A DNA stretch of 64,000 nucleotides from Coleophoma eucalyptorum (Eukaryota > Ascomycota > Leotiomycetes > Helotiales > Dermateaceae), in NCBI GenBank assembly GCA_026120035.1, contig JALRME010000003.1:744001-808000 (forward strand). The letters run 5' to 3'. Both the position numbers and the translations under genes were made by a program. The notes below the pieces were generated by a model. It was not told the origin of the DNA. It made no database searches and saw only the letters and a list, made by a program, of their open reading frames with translations. Positions within the stretch are counted from its first letter, which is position 1, and every line of letters begins with the position of its first letter. Below are positions 11,127 through 23,987 of the stretch, one piece after another.

Positions 11127-14100
11127 ATGTCGGTCATTCCTGCAGATGTGCACGCAGAGCTTTCGCAGCTTCTGGAGGCTCTCCAGTCTTCTGACAATAG
11201 TGTTCGATCCCAAGCTGAAGAGCATCTTGCGGCAAACTGGACTGCGACAAGACCTGATCTGCTGTTGATGGCTCTCGTTGAGCAGATTCAAGGTTCTACT
11301 GACACCACTGTAAGACTACAATCTCGTCTTCACCAACCCGATCAAAACGGGAATAAATAACTGGCGCTGACATCCGTTTCCAGACTCGCTCTTTTGCCGC
11401 AGTCATCTTTCGTCGGATAGCCTCCAAATCGCGGAAGATTCCCACGGGAGAAAACATCGAAACCTTTTTGGCCTTGACAGATGAGACGGGCCATGCTATT
11501 CGACAGAAACTTCTCGAGGCTTTGACTGCCGAGACTACCGGCGCAGTACGAAACAAGATTGGAGATGCAGTAGCAGAGATTGCGAGGGAATACTCTGATA
11601 ATAGTGGGCACCCCTCTCGCAGATACAATCCTGATCGATATCTGAATTTTCAACGGCTCTCTAACGATCTTTAGACAAGCAATGGCCAGAAATTCTGGGT
11701 GTCCTATTCCAACTTAGCATGTCAGAGCAGGCTGGGCAACGTGAAATTGCATACAGAATATTTGCAACAACCCCAGGAATCATTGAGAAGCAACACGAAG
11801 AAACTGTGATGAGCGCCTTTACAAAAGGTTTCAAGGACGATGACGTTAGGGTGAGAGAAGACTTTGCTCTATTGATCGTTAGAACAACCACTAACTCGTC
11901 CAGGTCCGATTGGCAGCGATGGAAGCATTTGCATCTTTCTTCCGTAGCATCAGCAAGAAGTCTCAAGCCAAGTACTACGCCCTCCTTCCAGAAGTCTTGA
12001 ACATCCTTCCCCCTATCAAGGAATCTGGAGATTCGGATGATCTCACCAAGGCTCTGATTTCATTAATCGACCTTGCTGAGATTGCTCCTAAGATGTTCAA
12101 GCCCCTCTTTTCGAACCTTGTGGCTTTCAGCATCTCAGTCCTGCAGGACAAGGAACTTGACGACCAAGCCCGCCAAAATGCCCTCGAATTGATGGCTACT
12201 TTTGCCGATTACGCTCCAGCAATGTGTCGGAAGGACCCCAGCTATACCACCGATATGATCACTCAATGCTTGAGTCTCATGACAGATATTGGTGAAGACG
12301 ACGACGATGCAGCAGAGTGGAACGCCTCGGATGATGTAAGTCATGAGCATGTGGTTCGCAATATGAGGCTAACAGATCTTAGATGGAGCCTGAAGAGAGC
12401 GACCTCAACCATGTTGCTGGCGAGCAGTGCATGGATCGTTTGGCTAATAAGCTCGGCGGAAACACCATTTTAGCACCCACGTTTGGCTGGCTTCCAAGGA
12501 TGATGCTCTCTACATCGTGGCGAGATCGCCATGCAGCTCTTATGGCTATATCGGCCATTTCCGAGGGCTGTAGAGACCTCATGGTCGGCGAGCTGAGCAA
12601 GGTCCTAGAACTTGTAGTTCCAGCTCTCCAAGATCCACATCCGCGTGTACGATGGGCCGGTTGCAACGCTCTTGGCCAAATGAGCACGGATTTTGCAGGA
12701 ACAATGCAAGAAAAATACCACCAAATTGTTGTTCCAGCTATTATCCCGGTCCTCGATTCTCCAGAACCTAGAGTACAAGCACATGCGGCTGCTGCTCTTG
12801 TCAATTTCTGCGAGGAAGCCGAGAAGTCTATCCTTGAGCCATATCTTGACGATCTCTTGACTCATCTGTTCCAGCTTCTGCAAGGCCCAAAGCGTTACGT
12901 CCAAGAGCAAGCACTTTCGACCATTGCCACTATTGCAGATTCCGCTGAAGCTGCCTTCTCAAAGTACTACGATACTTTGATGCCACTACTCTTCTCTGTT
13001 CTGCAGCAGGAGAGCACAAAAGAACTGCGCCTACTCAGAGCAAAAGCTATGGAGTGTGCAACTCTTATTGCGCTGGCTGTGGGCAAAGAGCGGCTAGGTG
13101 GTGATGCAATGACCCTGGTCCAGCTTTTGGCTACTATTCAACAAGGCATCACCGATGCTGATGATCCTCAAGCCCAATATCTTATGCACTGCTGGGGTCG
13201 CATGTGCAGAGTTTTGGGGGCTGACTTTGTACCATTCTTGCCAAGTGTTATGCCACCTCTGATGGAACTTGCAAGCGCAAAGGCCGACATCCAACTTTTG
13301 GACGACGACGAACAGGTCGAAAAGGTGCAGCAAGAGGAAGGATGGGAACTTGTTCCGTTGAAAGGCAAAGTCATTGGCATCAAGACAAGCACACTCGACG
13401 ATAAGCATATGGCTATTGAGCTTCTTGTTGTGTATGCTCAGGTGCTAGAAGGTGCTTTTGCTCCATACGTTCAAGACGTCATGGAGAAGATCGCAATCCC
13501 TGGGCTTGCGTTCTTCTTCCATGACCCGGTCCGCGTCGTCTCGGCCAAGTGCGTGCCACAACTACTCAACTCTTACAAGAAAGCATTTGGAAACCCTTCA
13601 CAGCAATTACAGGGCTTATGGCAAGGTACTGTTGGCAAGCTACTCGAGGTTTTAAGCGCTGAGCCTGCTGTGGACACTCTCGCCGAGATGTATCAGTGCT
13701 TTTATGAATCTGTTGAGGTTATGGGCAACAACTGCTTAGGCCCACAAGAAATGGGTGCTTTCATGGATGGGTCCACATCTGCTCTAGAAGACTACAAGGA
13801 TCGGGTGGCTGCTCGGGCAGAAGACAACGAGGATGCAAACCGCGAGGAGGGCGAAGAAGAATCAGAAGATGTCTTGTTTGCAATCGAGGACGACCAGACT
13901 CTTTTGTCCGACATGAACAAGGCTTTCCACTGCATTTTTAAGAACCATGGTGTCACCTTTTTACCCTACTGGGAAAGATTACATGCAACATATTCCGCTT
14001 TTCTTAAGAGCGACGATCCCACACAGCGCCAATGGGGTCTCTGCATAATGGATGACGTTTTGGAGTTTTGCGGGGAGGAGAGCTTTAAATACAACTCCAT

Positions 14101-14721
14101 CATTATCGATCCCCTGGTCGCTGGATGCAAGGACCCTGCTCCTGCAAATCGACAAGCTGCTGCTTATGGAATTGGTGTCGCGGCGCAGAAGGGTGGTCTC
14201 CAATGGGCTGGATTTTTTGGATCAGCAATCGAGCTCCTCTTCCAAGTGACGCAAGTTCCAAATGCTAGAGGAGATGATGATGTATACGCCACGGAGAACG
14301 CTTGCGCGGCTATTGCAAAGGTGCTTCAATTCAACGCATCGCAAGTTCCCAACCAACCACAAGTCATTGCGCAATGGATCGATACTCTACCTATTGTCAA
14401 TGATGAGGAAGCAGCGCCCTATGCATATGCCTACCTGGCGCATCTTATTGACCAGTAAGTTTTTTTTCTACACCCCGGACTTTCCAGATCAATCACTTAC
14501 GCTATACTAGACAAAATCCTGCGGTTATCGCTCAGGCTGCAAAAGTATTTGTCTTCATTGCTCAGGCCCTTGAAGCAGAGACTCTGCAGGGTCCGGTCAT
14601 CACAGAGAAAATTGTGGCAGCCGCAAAGATGTTGATGGGCACTGCTGGCTTAGACCCGGCACAACTCTTGCAGCAACTAACTCCCGAAACTCAACAAACA
14701 GTCAGGGCATACTTTGGTTGA
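11127..14721 (+). CDS. PSE1: Importin subunit beta-3 (karyopherin Kap121/Pse1, IPO5 family)
   Basis: Nuclear import receptor that carries ribosomal proteins, histones and other cargo through the nuclear pore with Ran-GTP. Exons 11127-11309, 11384-11603, 11675-11850, 11904-12335, 12383-14454 and 14511-14721 give 1097 residues, normal for Kap121. It is built throughout from HEAT-type helical repeats. Recognisable pieces are the N-terminal Ran-binding region, TRSFAAVIFRR, KQWPEILGVLFQLS, PRVRWAGCNALGQMSTDF and PRVQAHAAAALVNFCEEAE. An acidic loop (EDNEDANREEGEEESED) is also characteristic. Intron 2 uses a weak GTGGGC donor, but its removal restores DNNKQWPEIL in frame. The sixth exon completes the family C-terminus. 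Confident. Confidence 0.95.
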
Positions 14722-15725
14722 AGAGCTGAGCAAGGAGGATTTCTGGCTACAAGCTGCATAGTTTTGCAATGGTGCATGGAAGGCAAGGGAATGGGATTGA
14801 TGATAGAATGATACCACATGAGCACTTTATCTTGCCCGTTGCTGGAGTGTGACGGCCGAAGATGATGAGATCAAAAATTAAGAATTGTTTTGGGTTGCTC
14901 AGAGACATTCCTGGCGATGCAGATCATGTATACCGCAGACTAGGTTCCCATTCGGTTCGCGTCGCAATCGCGTGGCCTTAGATTACCTTTAGGATGATGT
15001 GCAGGGCGGGCATGGGTGTATCAAAAGTTCCAGCGACGAGACAAAACAAAAATGACCACCTTTCCCACAAGTAAATTGATTTGGCCCAACCTCCAAGGTA
15101 CTTCCATGAAGGTTCGACGATGTGTTTTGCCGGATCTCCTTCCGCTGTAATCCCATGAAATTTGTCCATGCAGGAGAATGCACTTCTCGAAACCGCTTAG
15201 CGTCCCACCATAGCGTCCTTTCAACGACTTCAGACATGGAATTGCTTCTTCTATGGTATTTTTCAACCTTCGATCAACTCTTGAACCGCTGTCGGCACGC
15301 ACAAATTGTGACCACCTGCTTATCTAGACCGGTCGTCCTTGTTATCTCTTTCGCACGAAGTTGGAGGCTGCCACACTCCAATACATCGTGAAATCGAGCC
15401 ATAAGAGCGATAGCATACTGCGCCAAGCCGACAAGATACCGACTCCACCCCCCCTTCTAGCAGTATTGCACGCCCAGACATAGTCGGATATCCAACCTTA
15501 CTGTGCCCTAGATACTTTCGGCTTGCTTGACTACAAATTACCGCGAGCTGATAGGACATTGCTACCGCTTGGGCGACCAGGTGCGTATCTGTCGGCTCAG
15601 TCGGTGTGTTTTATCGGTACATTGCGCCTAGATGAATACCCCGGACAGAGGCCCTTGGATACCGGAGCCCCATGGTCTTACCTTTCGCTGTTGAAATAGC
15701 ATGAACCAGGACAGATGCTCGGATC
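14722..15725. promoter_or_regulatory. Spacer and probable long leader of wc-1
   Basis: About 1 kb between KAP121 and wc-1. No supported protein gene lies here. The last 60 bases contain three small upstream ORFs described separately. A long leader is known for white-collar genes elsewhere; here the transcript start is unknown. Confidence 0.45.
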
Positions 15726-15793
15726 ATGAATCAATTTTTTGGGACGCAGTATTCCCAAGAGGATCTGCAGCAACGCCTTGCCCAGCGCCGTAG
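15672..15793 (+). promoter_or_regulatory. Nested upstream ORFs before the wc-1 start
   Basis: Three out-of-frame ATGs precede the wc-1 start. One encodes 10 codons plus stop (15672-15704). One encodes 30 codons and overlaps wc-1 (15701-15793). One encodes four codons (15715-15729). The first ends in an ATGA overlap with the second, and the third ends in an ATGA overlap with the wc-1 ATG at 15726. They matter only if transcription starts upstream of 15672. Confidence 0.55.
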
Positions 15794-18700
15794 TCGAAAT
15801 GGAGCGGCAAGAGCTATGAGCTTGACGATGGGGCCTTCGGTTCCCCAACGAAACGATGATACGATGGAAATGAATAGGACGGAGGGAGGTGACTCTCTGG
15901 GCGATATCATAATGCATAACAATACGGAGTTACAACGGAGGCAAAGTTATCCTCGACCTTATGGAGATGAAATGTCTACGGACGAAGCCAGGAATTCTTC
16001 TATGATTGAGTTTGGATCAGGCAGTAATAATGGATTAGGTGGATTTCAATTTGGCACTCCAACTACTTCTGTTGGAGATGCGTCTCTTCGTCGTCCGTCG
16101 GATAGTGAGATGGACATGCCCGGAAATTATACCATAATGCAGTCAGAGATGAGCATGCCTGGTCAAATGGGATACACAACCTCAATGCAACCCCAGGATT
16201 CGCTTGCCATTGATACAAGCAGCTTCTCGAATATGTCGCCGGAAATGATTTCGAATATGATGAGTTATGTACCAATGGGAATGGATGCGTCGATGTCAGA
16301 TGGAGAGCCTACTCCTATGCGAAGCATATTTCCGGGCAACAGCTTCACTTCCTATGGGGATAGCGCTATCGATGTGTTGCAAACTAACTTTATGCTGTCG
16401 CAAGATGGCTTATCGAATAGTCAGAATACCTATTCTGAAGGTCGGGAAAACGAAAATGAGGTGCTACCTGCAGCATCAAACCTCAATATAACAGATGGCC
16501 ATATTGTGAGCTCTCCGATAAACACGACTATGAACCGAAGTGTATCATATCCGTCACCAGTCCAAAGCAATTTAACCGCAACCTCATTTCCACCTCAGGA
16601 ATCGTACAACATGCAAGTATCAACAGCTCCATCAATATCGATCCCAGACGCCATATCAAAACCAAAAAGTTCGAACCGCCACGAACCTTCACCAAACTTT
16701 CAGAATGTCTATTCTTCTAGTGGATTTGACATGCTGAAAGCGTTAATGAAGGTTGCCTCGAGGAAAGACCCTGAGATCAATATTGGAGCTGTTGATATGT
16801 CTTGCGCTTTCGTAGTTTGTGATCTCAAACAAAATGACTGTCCAATTGTTTATGTGTCAGATATTTTCGAGCGCTTGACCGGTTACAACAAGCACGAAGT
16901 CTTAGGCCGGAATTGTCGATTTCTTCAGTCGCCACATGGAAAGGTTCAAGCGGGCGTAAAGCGTACATACGTTGATGATGATTCTGTTTATTACTTGAAG
17001 GATAAGATCGGTCGAAAGTCGGAAGCTCAACGAAGTTTGATTAATTATAGAAAAGGCGGACAGCCATTCATGAATCTTTTGACCATGATACCTATTCCAT
17101 GGGACACTGATGAGATCCAATATTATGTTGGATTTCAGGTAGATCTCGTGGAGCAACCAGGATCGGTTGCAGGGAAGAGTGCGGGAGGATCATACACTGT
17201 CAATTATTCGCAAGGCCTCTTGCCCCGGTACGTTTGGCAACCGCCAGAGGGAGCCCGCCCTCAAGCTGATGCCGGACAAACCATCAGCCGCGACGACGTG
17301 TCTGCTGTATTGAGCTCGTTCAACAATAGCGGCGAATCAGAGTTGACAAAGAGAATGTGGGATAAAGTTCTCTTGGAAAATACAGATGATGTGGTTCATG
17401 TCTTGTCCTTGAAAGGACTTTTCCTCTACCTTTCGCCCTCTAGTCGGAAGATCTTAGAGTACGACTCATCCGAACTTGTCGGTACAGCCCTATCCTCAAT
17501 ATGTCATCCTAGTGATATTGTTCCTGTCACTCGAGAGTTGAAGGATTCTTCTACTGGTGCTGCTGTTAGTGTTGTCTTTCGGATTCGTAGGAAAAATAGT
17601 GGTTATACATGGTTCGAAAGCCATGGAGCCTTGTGTGTGGAGCAAGGAAAGGGCCGAAAATGCATTATCTTGGTGGGGAGAGAACGGCCAGTATATACAC
17701 TTTCGCGGCTTGATATTGAGGCTGTTGGGGGGATTGGTGAGAACGAGCTGTGGACAAAATTATCGACCTCGGGTATGTTCTTGTTTGTCTCAGCAAACGT
17801 CAGAACACTCATCGATCGACAACCGGACGAGCTCATTGGTACCAGCATTCAGGCAATTATGCGATCAGAGTCAAAAGTAGAATTTGGTCGCTCGCTAGAA
17901 AAAGCCAGAACCGGGAAAAGAGTGATTTTTAAGCACGAAGTCCTCAACAAAAGGGGTCTGGTTCTACAAGCGCAAACAGTTCTGTACCCAGGCGATGCTG
18001 CTGAAGGATCAAAACCGACGTTTCTCGTCGCACAAACACGCCTCTTGAAGTCAGCCTCGCGCTCTGCGCCTTCTAACTTGATTGCATACTCGAGTGCCAG
18101 CTCCACGACTAGTCTGCTTCAACGCGAATTTGGTGAGATGCCTTCGCCGAGGTCTACTGCAGGAATCGTCACAGAAGCAGGGGGTGGAGGTCTACCAATT
18201 GGCACCCAAGACCTCGCCTTAGCATCAGACGATAATATATTTGATGAACTGAAAACAACAAGATGCACTAGTTGGCAGTTCGAATTAAGGCAGATGGAGA
18301 AAAGCAACAGGCTGCTCGCTGAGGAGTTGGCAGGTTTGATCTCCAACAAGAAAAAGCGAAAACGACGGAAAGGAGCTGGGCATCTGCAACGTGACTGTGC
18401 AAATTGCCATACCAGAACGACACCTGAATGGAGGAGGGGCCCTAGCGGACAGCGGGATTTGTGCAACAGTTGTGGACTTCGGTACGCGAAGCAGGTAAGT
18501 CTCAATGGCTCTCAAACGAGCTCCTCCTTGGCTGGACTCGAAGACGAGTCTCCATATTCCCCCAACTCATCTAGATCTTGAGAAGCTTGTGGCATCTAAA
18601 GTCTTGTTTGTTTCAAACCCTACCTTTTGCAAATGTCGCGCGTGTTGCACCAATACTCTTGCTGCTTCGCCTGTTCTATTCTTTACCTTACCCTGATCTT

Positions 18701-19091
18701 CAAATCATGTTAGCAAAACCAACAAACCCTGTCTTCCCTATTCACAAATCGCACTCTGCCGGGGGGGGGGGTCTTTTCTTTTATCTTCCTCGGCTTTAGA
18801 CTCTGTTTACTGACTTTTTAGACTGGGCGTGTTTCTCCCAGAAGTTCCACTCGTGGCGGAGATGCCACCAGCAAGAAGTCCTCAGGATCACCACCCCACA
18901 AATCCCCTCTGCGAAACAAAGTCTCGCAATCAACAACGCCCAGTACATCTAATGTTAACCCGGCATCGTCTTCCGAAGGGAGCTCTGGGAACACGGGGCT
19001 CACAAGCACCAGCGTTATACCCGGCACTATGAGTAAACCGTCTTCAACAGAGAACCAGCCAACAGCGAGTACTAGCGATGGCTTGAAGTAA
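15726..19091 (+). CDS. wc-1: White collar 1 blue-light receptor / GATA transcription factor
   Basis: Exons 15726-18494 and 18822-19091 give 1012 residues. WC-1 binds flavin, pairs with WC-2, and drives light-induced and circadian transcription in the nucleus. The LOV domain (about residues 340-480) has the flavin-adduct motif GRNCRFLQ with the reactive cysteine at residue 397. Two further PAS domains follow, around 540-650 (KVLLENTDDVVHVLS) and 660-770 (WTKLSTSGMFLFVS). Next are a basic nuclear-localisation stretch (KKKRKRRK) and a GATA finger of the CX2CX18CX2C type, cysteines 891, 894, 913 and 916. The single 327-nt intron falls just after the finger (RYAKQ/TGRVSPR). The N-terminus is Ser/Met/Asn-rich and lacks the long polyglutamine tract of Neurospora WC-1. 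All key residues are intact, so the gene should be functional. Confidence 0.96.
18761..18771. repeat. Poly-G run (11 G) in the wc-1 intron
   Basis: Eleven consecutive G inside the only intron of wc-1, about 50 nt before the acceptor. The exact length may be uncertain. Confidence 0.9.
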
Positions 19092-19607
19092 AATTACAAA
19101 AACCTTCAATGAAAGCGTTCAGGCGAGCTCCCTAGCAAGCACCTCGACCTATTATGCACCTTTAGGCGATGCGATGATTCCTTTTGTATACTCTTCAGCA
19201 GACTATGATTTCACGGCGATGGTGTTCAGGACGGTTCACGGCGTGAGCTGTTAGGTTTTTATTTTGGGAGGAAATATCAGTGGGAGTTATTTTCAATTTG
19301 ACGTATGGATAATGATAAAAGCTCGGAGTGGGCTTTTCATCATATGTCGATTTCTTCATCTGCCTGTTTTCTAGTACTAGTGATCGTAGCAGTAGTACTG
19401 AATGAGATACCTCTATGCCATTTATGGGTTGAGCAGACAGTGTCTTGTGTTCTAGTTGTTGAAATACTCTTCATACTGTGCGGCTAACCTCCCAGGAAGA
19501 ACTACTAACTTTCTCATACAAGTCAACTCGTTGTTAGCAACGAAAGTCGAAATGAAACGTCAACCGTCGATTCTCCAATACTCGAAGGCGACTCCTGCCA
19601 TTCTCGG
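19092..19607. other. Convergent 3' spacer between wc-1 and the P450 gene
   Basis: About 515 bp holding the 3' ends of two convergent genes. No further gene or repeat is seen. Confidence 0.45.
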
Positions 19608-21196
19608 TCAAGTCCTTGTCAGGAAAGCGACAGGACAACTCTGGTATTGCATCTCTAGGAAACACTCTCCCTTCGCGTCACCTCTCTTTTCAATTCGCCA
19701 TTGCTTAACCATTGTAACTATAGCCTCAGTTAAAAGCATTACTGCAATCTCTTTTCCCACACATCCTCGAGCTCCTTTACTAAAGACGACAAATTTCTCT
19801 TCTGTCTCGGGAGCTCCGTTCATATGCTGGTTGGACTCAGACAAGAACCGCTCTGGTCTCCACTGTTCCACGTCAGCTCCCCAAACGTCAGCAGAGTGCG
19901 AGAGCACAAAGGTATTCGCCTGTACGGTTGTGCCTAGCGGGAGCGAAGAACCCGAGAGGCTTGGGATAGCAGACTCGGCACCGGCTGTGATGTCTCTCGG
20001 GAATGCTGTGGGAAAAGGTACATGGAGACGCATGGATTCTTTCAAAACGGCTGTGAGTAATGGCAAAGAGGTAATTCCGCTCGCCTCTTTCTCCATCATG
20101 ATACACTCTTGGTATATGCGTTCCTGCCACTCCTGATGCGCAGCAAGTTCATACAGTGTTGCGGTCAGTGCTGCAGCGGTACTTCCAGGGCCAGCAAAAA
20201 CGAGATTGAAGCACTCTCGCCACATCTGCTCTGGATCCATCCAACGGCCATCATCCTTTGGAATCCTCAGGAAATTCTGTAAAATACTCGCTTGGTCGTC
20301 CTCTGAAGCCGCCTGCCTCCCTGATTCCGAGATCACTGCACTGCGCGTCTTCCCAGCTAACGCACCTATCCCAATCATCGTACCATCACTATCGAATTTT
20401 GGCTTCCGGATCGCTGTCTGGATTTTGGGATGGGACATGATCCATTGGAGCCAGGGGAGCAGTGCCGTGCCAATGGAGAGTTTGGAGATTTTTCGGAATG
20501 AGGACAGAAGACCTTTCGCCGGTTTGCTGTCCGTGTATGCTTCGGTACTTAGTGTCCTGCCAAAGATGATCTCTACCATGGTATCGAAAGTAAAAGCATG
20601 CACAAGTTCCGATATCTCGACCGTCGTACCATCACTCGCCTGATCCCTCGCCCGTGCAATCCTTCCCAGGAAGTTTGACACATTCTTCTTTACCACTGGA
20701 TGATAAGTTGCAACTTTAGACGTCGACAAAGCAGGACCAACGACTTTCTTTCGGTGCTCTTTGTGCGTGGTATCGGAGCGCGCGCTGAAGATGCTTGCTT
20801 CAGATTTCTTCTGCCGTCCAAAGGAGTAGAAATCGCCCTTTTCAAAATGCCGGTTGTACCCATAGATGGCGTCAAAGTCGGCAAGCGTGGAGAATGAGAG
20901 GCTATTTGGGCCAATGCGTACTACTGGGCCATACTTTTTATGAAGCTCAGCTTCTGTGAGATGGTGTTGGCCGGCGAAGAAATTGGTAAAGCGCCTATTC
21001 TCACGGTTAGTTTGAACGACAGAAACCTTAGTTCTGAGGCTTCTCTCATGGGCAGGGGATATCCGGACCATAGATTGGTGATGCTGGCGAGAATGGGTCC
21101 TGGGTATCGTGACAGTGGATGGAAGTACCGCCTGTAGATACCGCCTGCAAGCACAGCTAACAGAGCCGCTTGAAGGATGGCGCTGAGACCTATCAT
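19608..21196 (-). CDS. Cytochrome P450 monooxygenase
   Basis: Exons 21069-21196 and 19608-20994 give 504 residues. It is a haem-thiolate oxygenase anchored in the ER by an N-terminal helix (MIGLSAILQAALLAVLAGGI), followed by the Pro-rich hinge HPLSRYPGP. Motifs in order: I-helix AGPGSTA, which departs from the usual AGxDT by lacking the acidic residue; K-helix ESMRLH (ExxR); WRPERF; and the haem loop FSKGARGCVG with axial Cys454. The intron has an uncommon GTCCGG donor, but splicing gives ITNLWRFTNFF...LTEAELHKKYGP, which fits the family. It resembles the pisatin-demethylase/benzoate-hydroxylase-like group of fungal P450s; substrate unknown. No biosynthetic backbone gene is nearby, so a cluster role is not supported. 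Confidence 0.93.
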
Positions 21197-21819
21197 TCTC
21201 AGAGCTTATGTCAAGCCTCTAGCTTGTCGTAATTAGTTTACTGAAGTCTACTAAATGTTTCTACTAGCAAGAGAATACGTATAGGTTAGAAGAAGTACGA
21301 AAACACACGGAGAAGGAAGTAACCCGAGTTAGTGCTCACCGTGACACAAGCTGAGTTATTGCCTCTCCTTCCCCTCCTTCCCCTCCAGCGCCTTTAGCTT
21401 CCTTCAGCTTTAATTCTGTCTGGCAGCTTCACTAGCAGCATATCTAGTCGTCATCGCCGACCCCCTTTGCCAGACTGTCCCGACTGTCCAAACTCTATTT
21501 TTCGGTCACGGACGGCGACTTTCAAGCTCTTGGATCAAGTTGCTCGTTCTAGTTCCACCTTTGATATTAACGTATAGTGCGACATGTGCACGAAGGGATT
21601 GAGGGATGCACGAAGAGCTGAGGCAACTGATGCTAAAGCATCATGACTTGCATATCCTCTAGGAGAAATCGAGTAAGCTCTACACGTGATATGTCTTCCC
21701 CAGGACGCATTCTCCCCCTTTTTCTTCCTCGCTTAAGGTGGTTGAGGACTCTGGGAACCAATGTTTTGGCATGCCATATAGAGAGATAGATATGTATGTT
21801 AGGTATCAAGAGTCACTAC
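21197..21819. promoter_or_regulatory. P450 upstream region
   Basis: About 620 bp between the P450 start and the end of the peptidase gene. Pyrimidine-rich patches occur near 21360-21420. No gene, TATA box or repeat of note. Confidence 0.4.
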
Positions 21820-23987
21820 TCAGGCTCTTACTAAAGTTTTTACCCACCACTCCTCTTCCTCCTCGATAGCCTTCTTGACATTCTCAGCTTTAACGAACCC
21901 ATGTCCTTCCCCTTCAAACATAACAACCTTCACATCGACGTCGCCACCTTTCTGCTTTATAATCTTCTCCATTTCCAGCGTCTGGTTCGGGGGCACGACC
22001 TTGTCGGCCGTACCCTGCAACAAGAGGATAGGGGCTGTGATCTGGTCGGCATGGTACAGTGGACTGCGTTCACGATATACTCTCTGCATCTCCTCCTCCG
22101 AAACACCTGCTGTTCCGTTCTCGAACAGAAGCTTGAAGAGATAGTGACTCTCAAATTTATGCGTGTCCCGAGCCAAGGCTGCCACATCGCTGACGCCGTA
22201 TTCACTTACTCCGCCGGCCCAGAGATCAGGGTAGATACAGAGAGCTTGCAAGACCCCATATCCGCCGGCACTCCCACCCCGGATGCCGATTCGTGATCCG
22301 TCCACGAGCCCAGCCGAGATCAGATGCGAGATACAACTGGCGGAATCATCGGTGTCTGCCACGCCCCATTTGCCATTCAGAGCATCGCGATAGGCTCTTC
22401 CGTACCCGGACGAGCCGGTATAGTTTATATCAACCCAAGCATAGCCTCGGGATGTCCAGTATTGGATTGCGAGTGACAAGCCGGGTGCGACGTGGCTCGT
22501 GGGTCCACCGTGAAGGGAGACGATCAAAGGCGGTAATGTGCCTGGCAGGCCTTCAAACTCTGGGTTTTTCGGTGGTGTGAATAGGCAGTGAGACGTGCCG
22601 GTCTTGTCGCTGCCGTAGACTCGTGGGAATGAGATATGTTGAGCTTCAGAGAAGTATGAATCTGACAATGTGATGTCCATGGAGCTTTTGATGACCTCGA
22701 AGGAAGAAGGATCCGCAAGGTCAACTTCGTATAGTGTGGCTGGCGCCTTTGCCGTCTCTCCTATGGCTACAAAACGGGTGTCAGAGACTCTTGCCATTGC
22801 GCTTTTTCGAACGGAGATCAGGGGAAGCCCAAGGTCTTTCCATGTCTCTGTCGCCAGGTCAATAGAGATTGTATAGTTTGTCGCATTCCGAGTATAAGCT
22901 GCTACCAAAGTTGAAGCGGATAGAGGCACGAAAGTACGACTAGTGATCTTTTAGTTCCATGCCCTTTTATTAAGTGAAAAGATGTGACATACCTGCCCAA
23001 GGAAGGATTGCGACCTGAAAACTCTACATCTTCAAGGCCCTTCAGTTTGATCTGTCTAGCCGACTGCGTTCCAGGATCCAGACGATACAACTGAAGGTAG
23101 CCCGTGGCATCTGAGACATAGAACAAAGTACCATCGGGGCCCCAGCTAGGCTCATCCACAGCCACTTGGATGGCCTTGCCATCAACATACTGCTTCTCAC
23201 CAATCTTGCCATCATGCCAGTCAGCAACATAAAGCTCAGCACCCGTCCACGGCATATCAGGATGGTTCCATTGCACCCAGCAGATGCGTTTCCCATCAAG
23301 ACTGAAGCGGGGTTGCTTGTAAAAGTCTGCACCGCGTGCGATAACATGTGACTCTTTAGTTTCCGAATTAACAGCGACGAGGAGATTCTCTACGGGATCA
23401 GGCACATGGTCTTCTTTGACGGCCAGAATCCATTTAGACTCGGTTGGGTGCACGTCGAAATCAGCCCAGCGCAAGTTGACGTCCGGCTCGATAACCGTGC
23501 GGACGTCGCCGCGGGATGGGTTGATGGAGAGAACAGTATTGGTATTACCATCGACCACAATAACGTCACCATCGGACCCAACGCAGAAGTCTCCGCCTCC
23601 ATACTCATGAATGCCCGAGGAAGCGGAATACTCTTTCGGCAAGACCTCGCGGGTTCCTTGGACGGAGTACTCGACAATAGTGCTACGACCTGCTTCTGCT
23701 GGCCGGGCTTCTTGGTAGTATACCTTGCCATTGGGAGCCTGTTAATTTTGTTAATTGCCGCTGCCACGCATGATATAGGATGAGCAGCGTGAGCTCACAT
23801 GTGCGTTCACTGCTGAAAGGCCAATGCTCTTCGCGGTTAATAACTCGGTGGTGATGGGACTTTTCCAAGTCCCAAAAGCCGCTGAGGTTTTCTGGGTGGC
23901 TGACATTGCGAGTGACCGGGAATAGCCAGGGGTTTGTGTCAAAGATCGTAGAAGGCCTCTTGAACACCTCTGCGCGAACGTCTTCAT
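21820..23987 (-). CDS. Prolyl-oligopeptidase-family (S9) serine peptidase, acylaminoacyl/dipeptidyl peptidase-like
   Basis: Exons 23799-23987, 22993-23738 and 21820-22939 give 684 residues. The N-terminal half is a beta-propeller-like region (e.g. GIHEYGGGDFCVG, WAPDG-like SWGPDGTLFYVSD). The C-terminal half is an alpha/beta-hydrolase with SLHGGPTSH as oxyanion region. The predicted triad is Ser535 in GGSAGGYG, Asp624 in GTADKVVPP and His658 in GEGHGF. This layout matches S9C-type peptidases that trim short or N-blocked peptides. The first in-frame ATG (23987) gives an Arg/Ser-rich start without acidic residues (MKTFAQRCSRGLLRSL), resembling a mitochondrial presequence. A second ATG 27 codons later (MSATQKTSAAFG) would give a cytosolic form. 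Substrate is not predictable from sequence. Confidence 0.9.
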
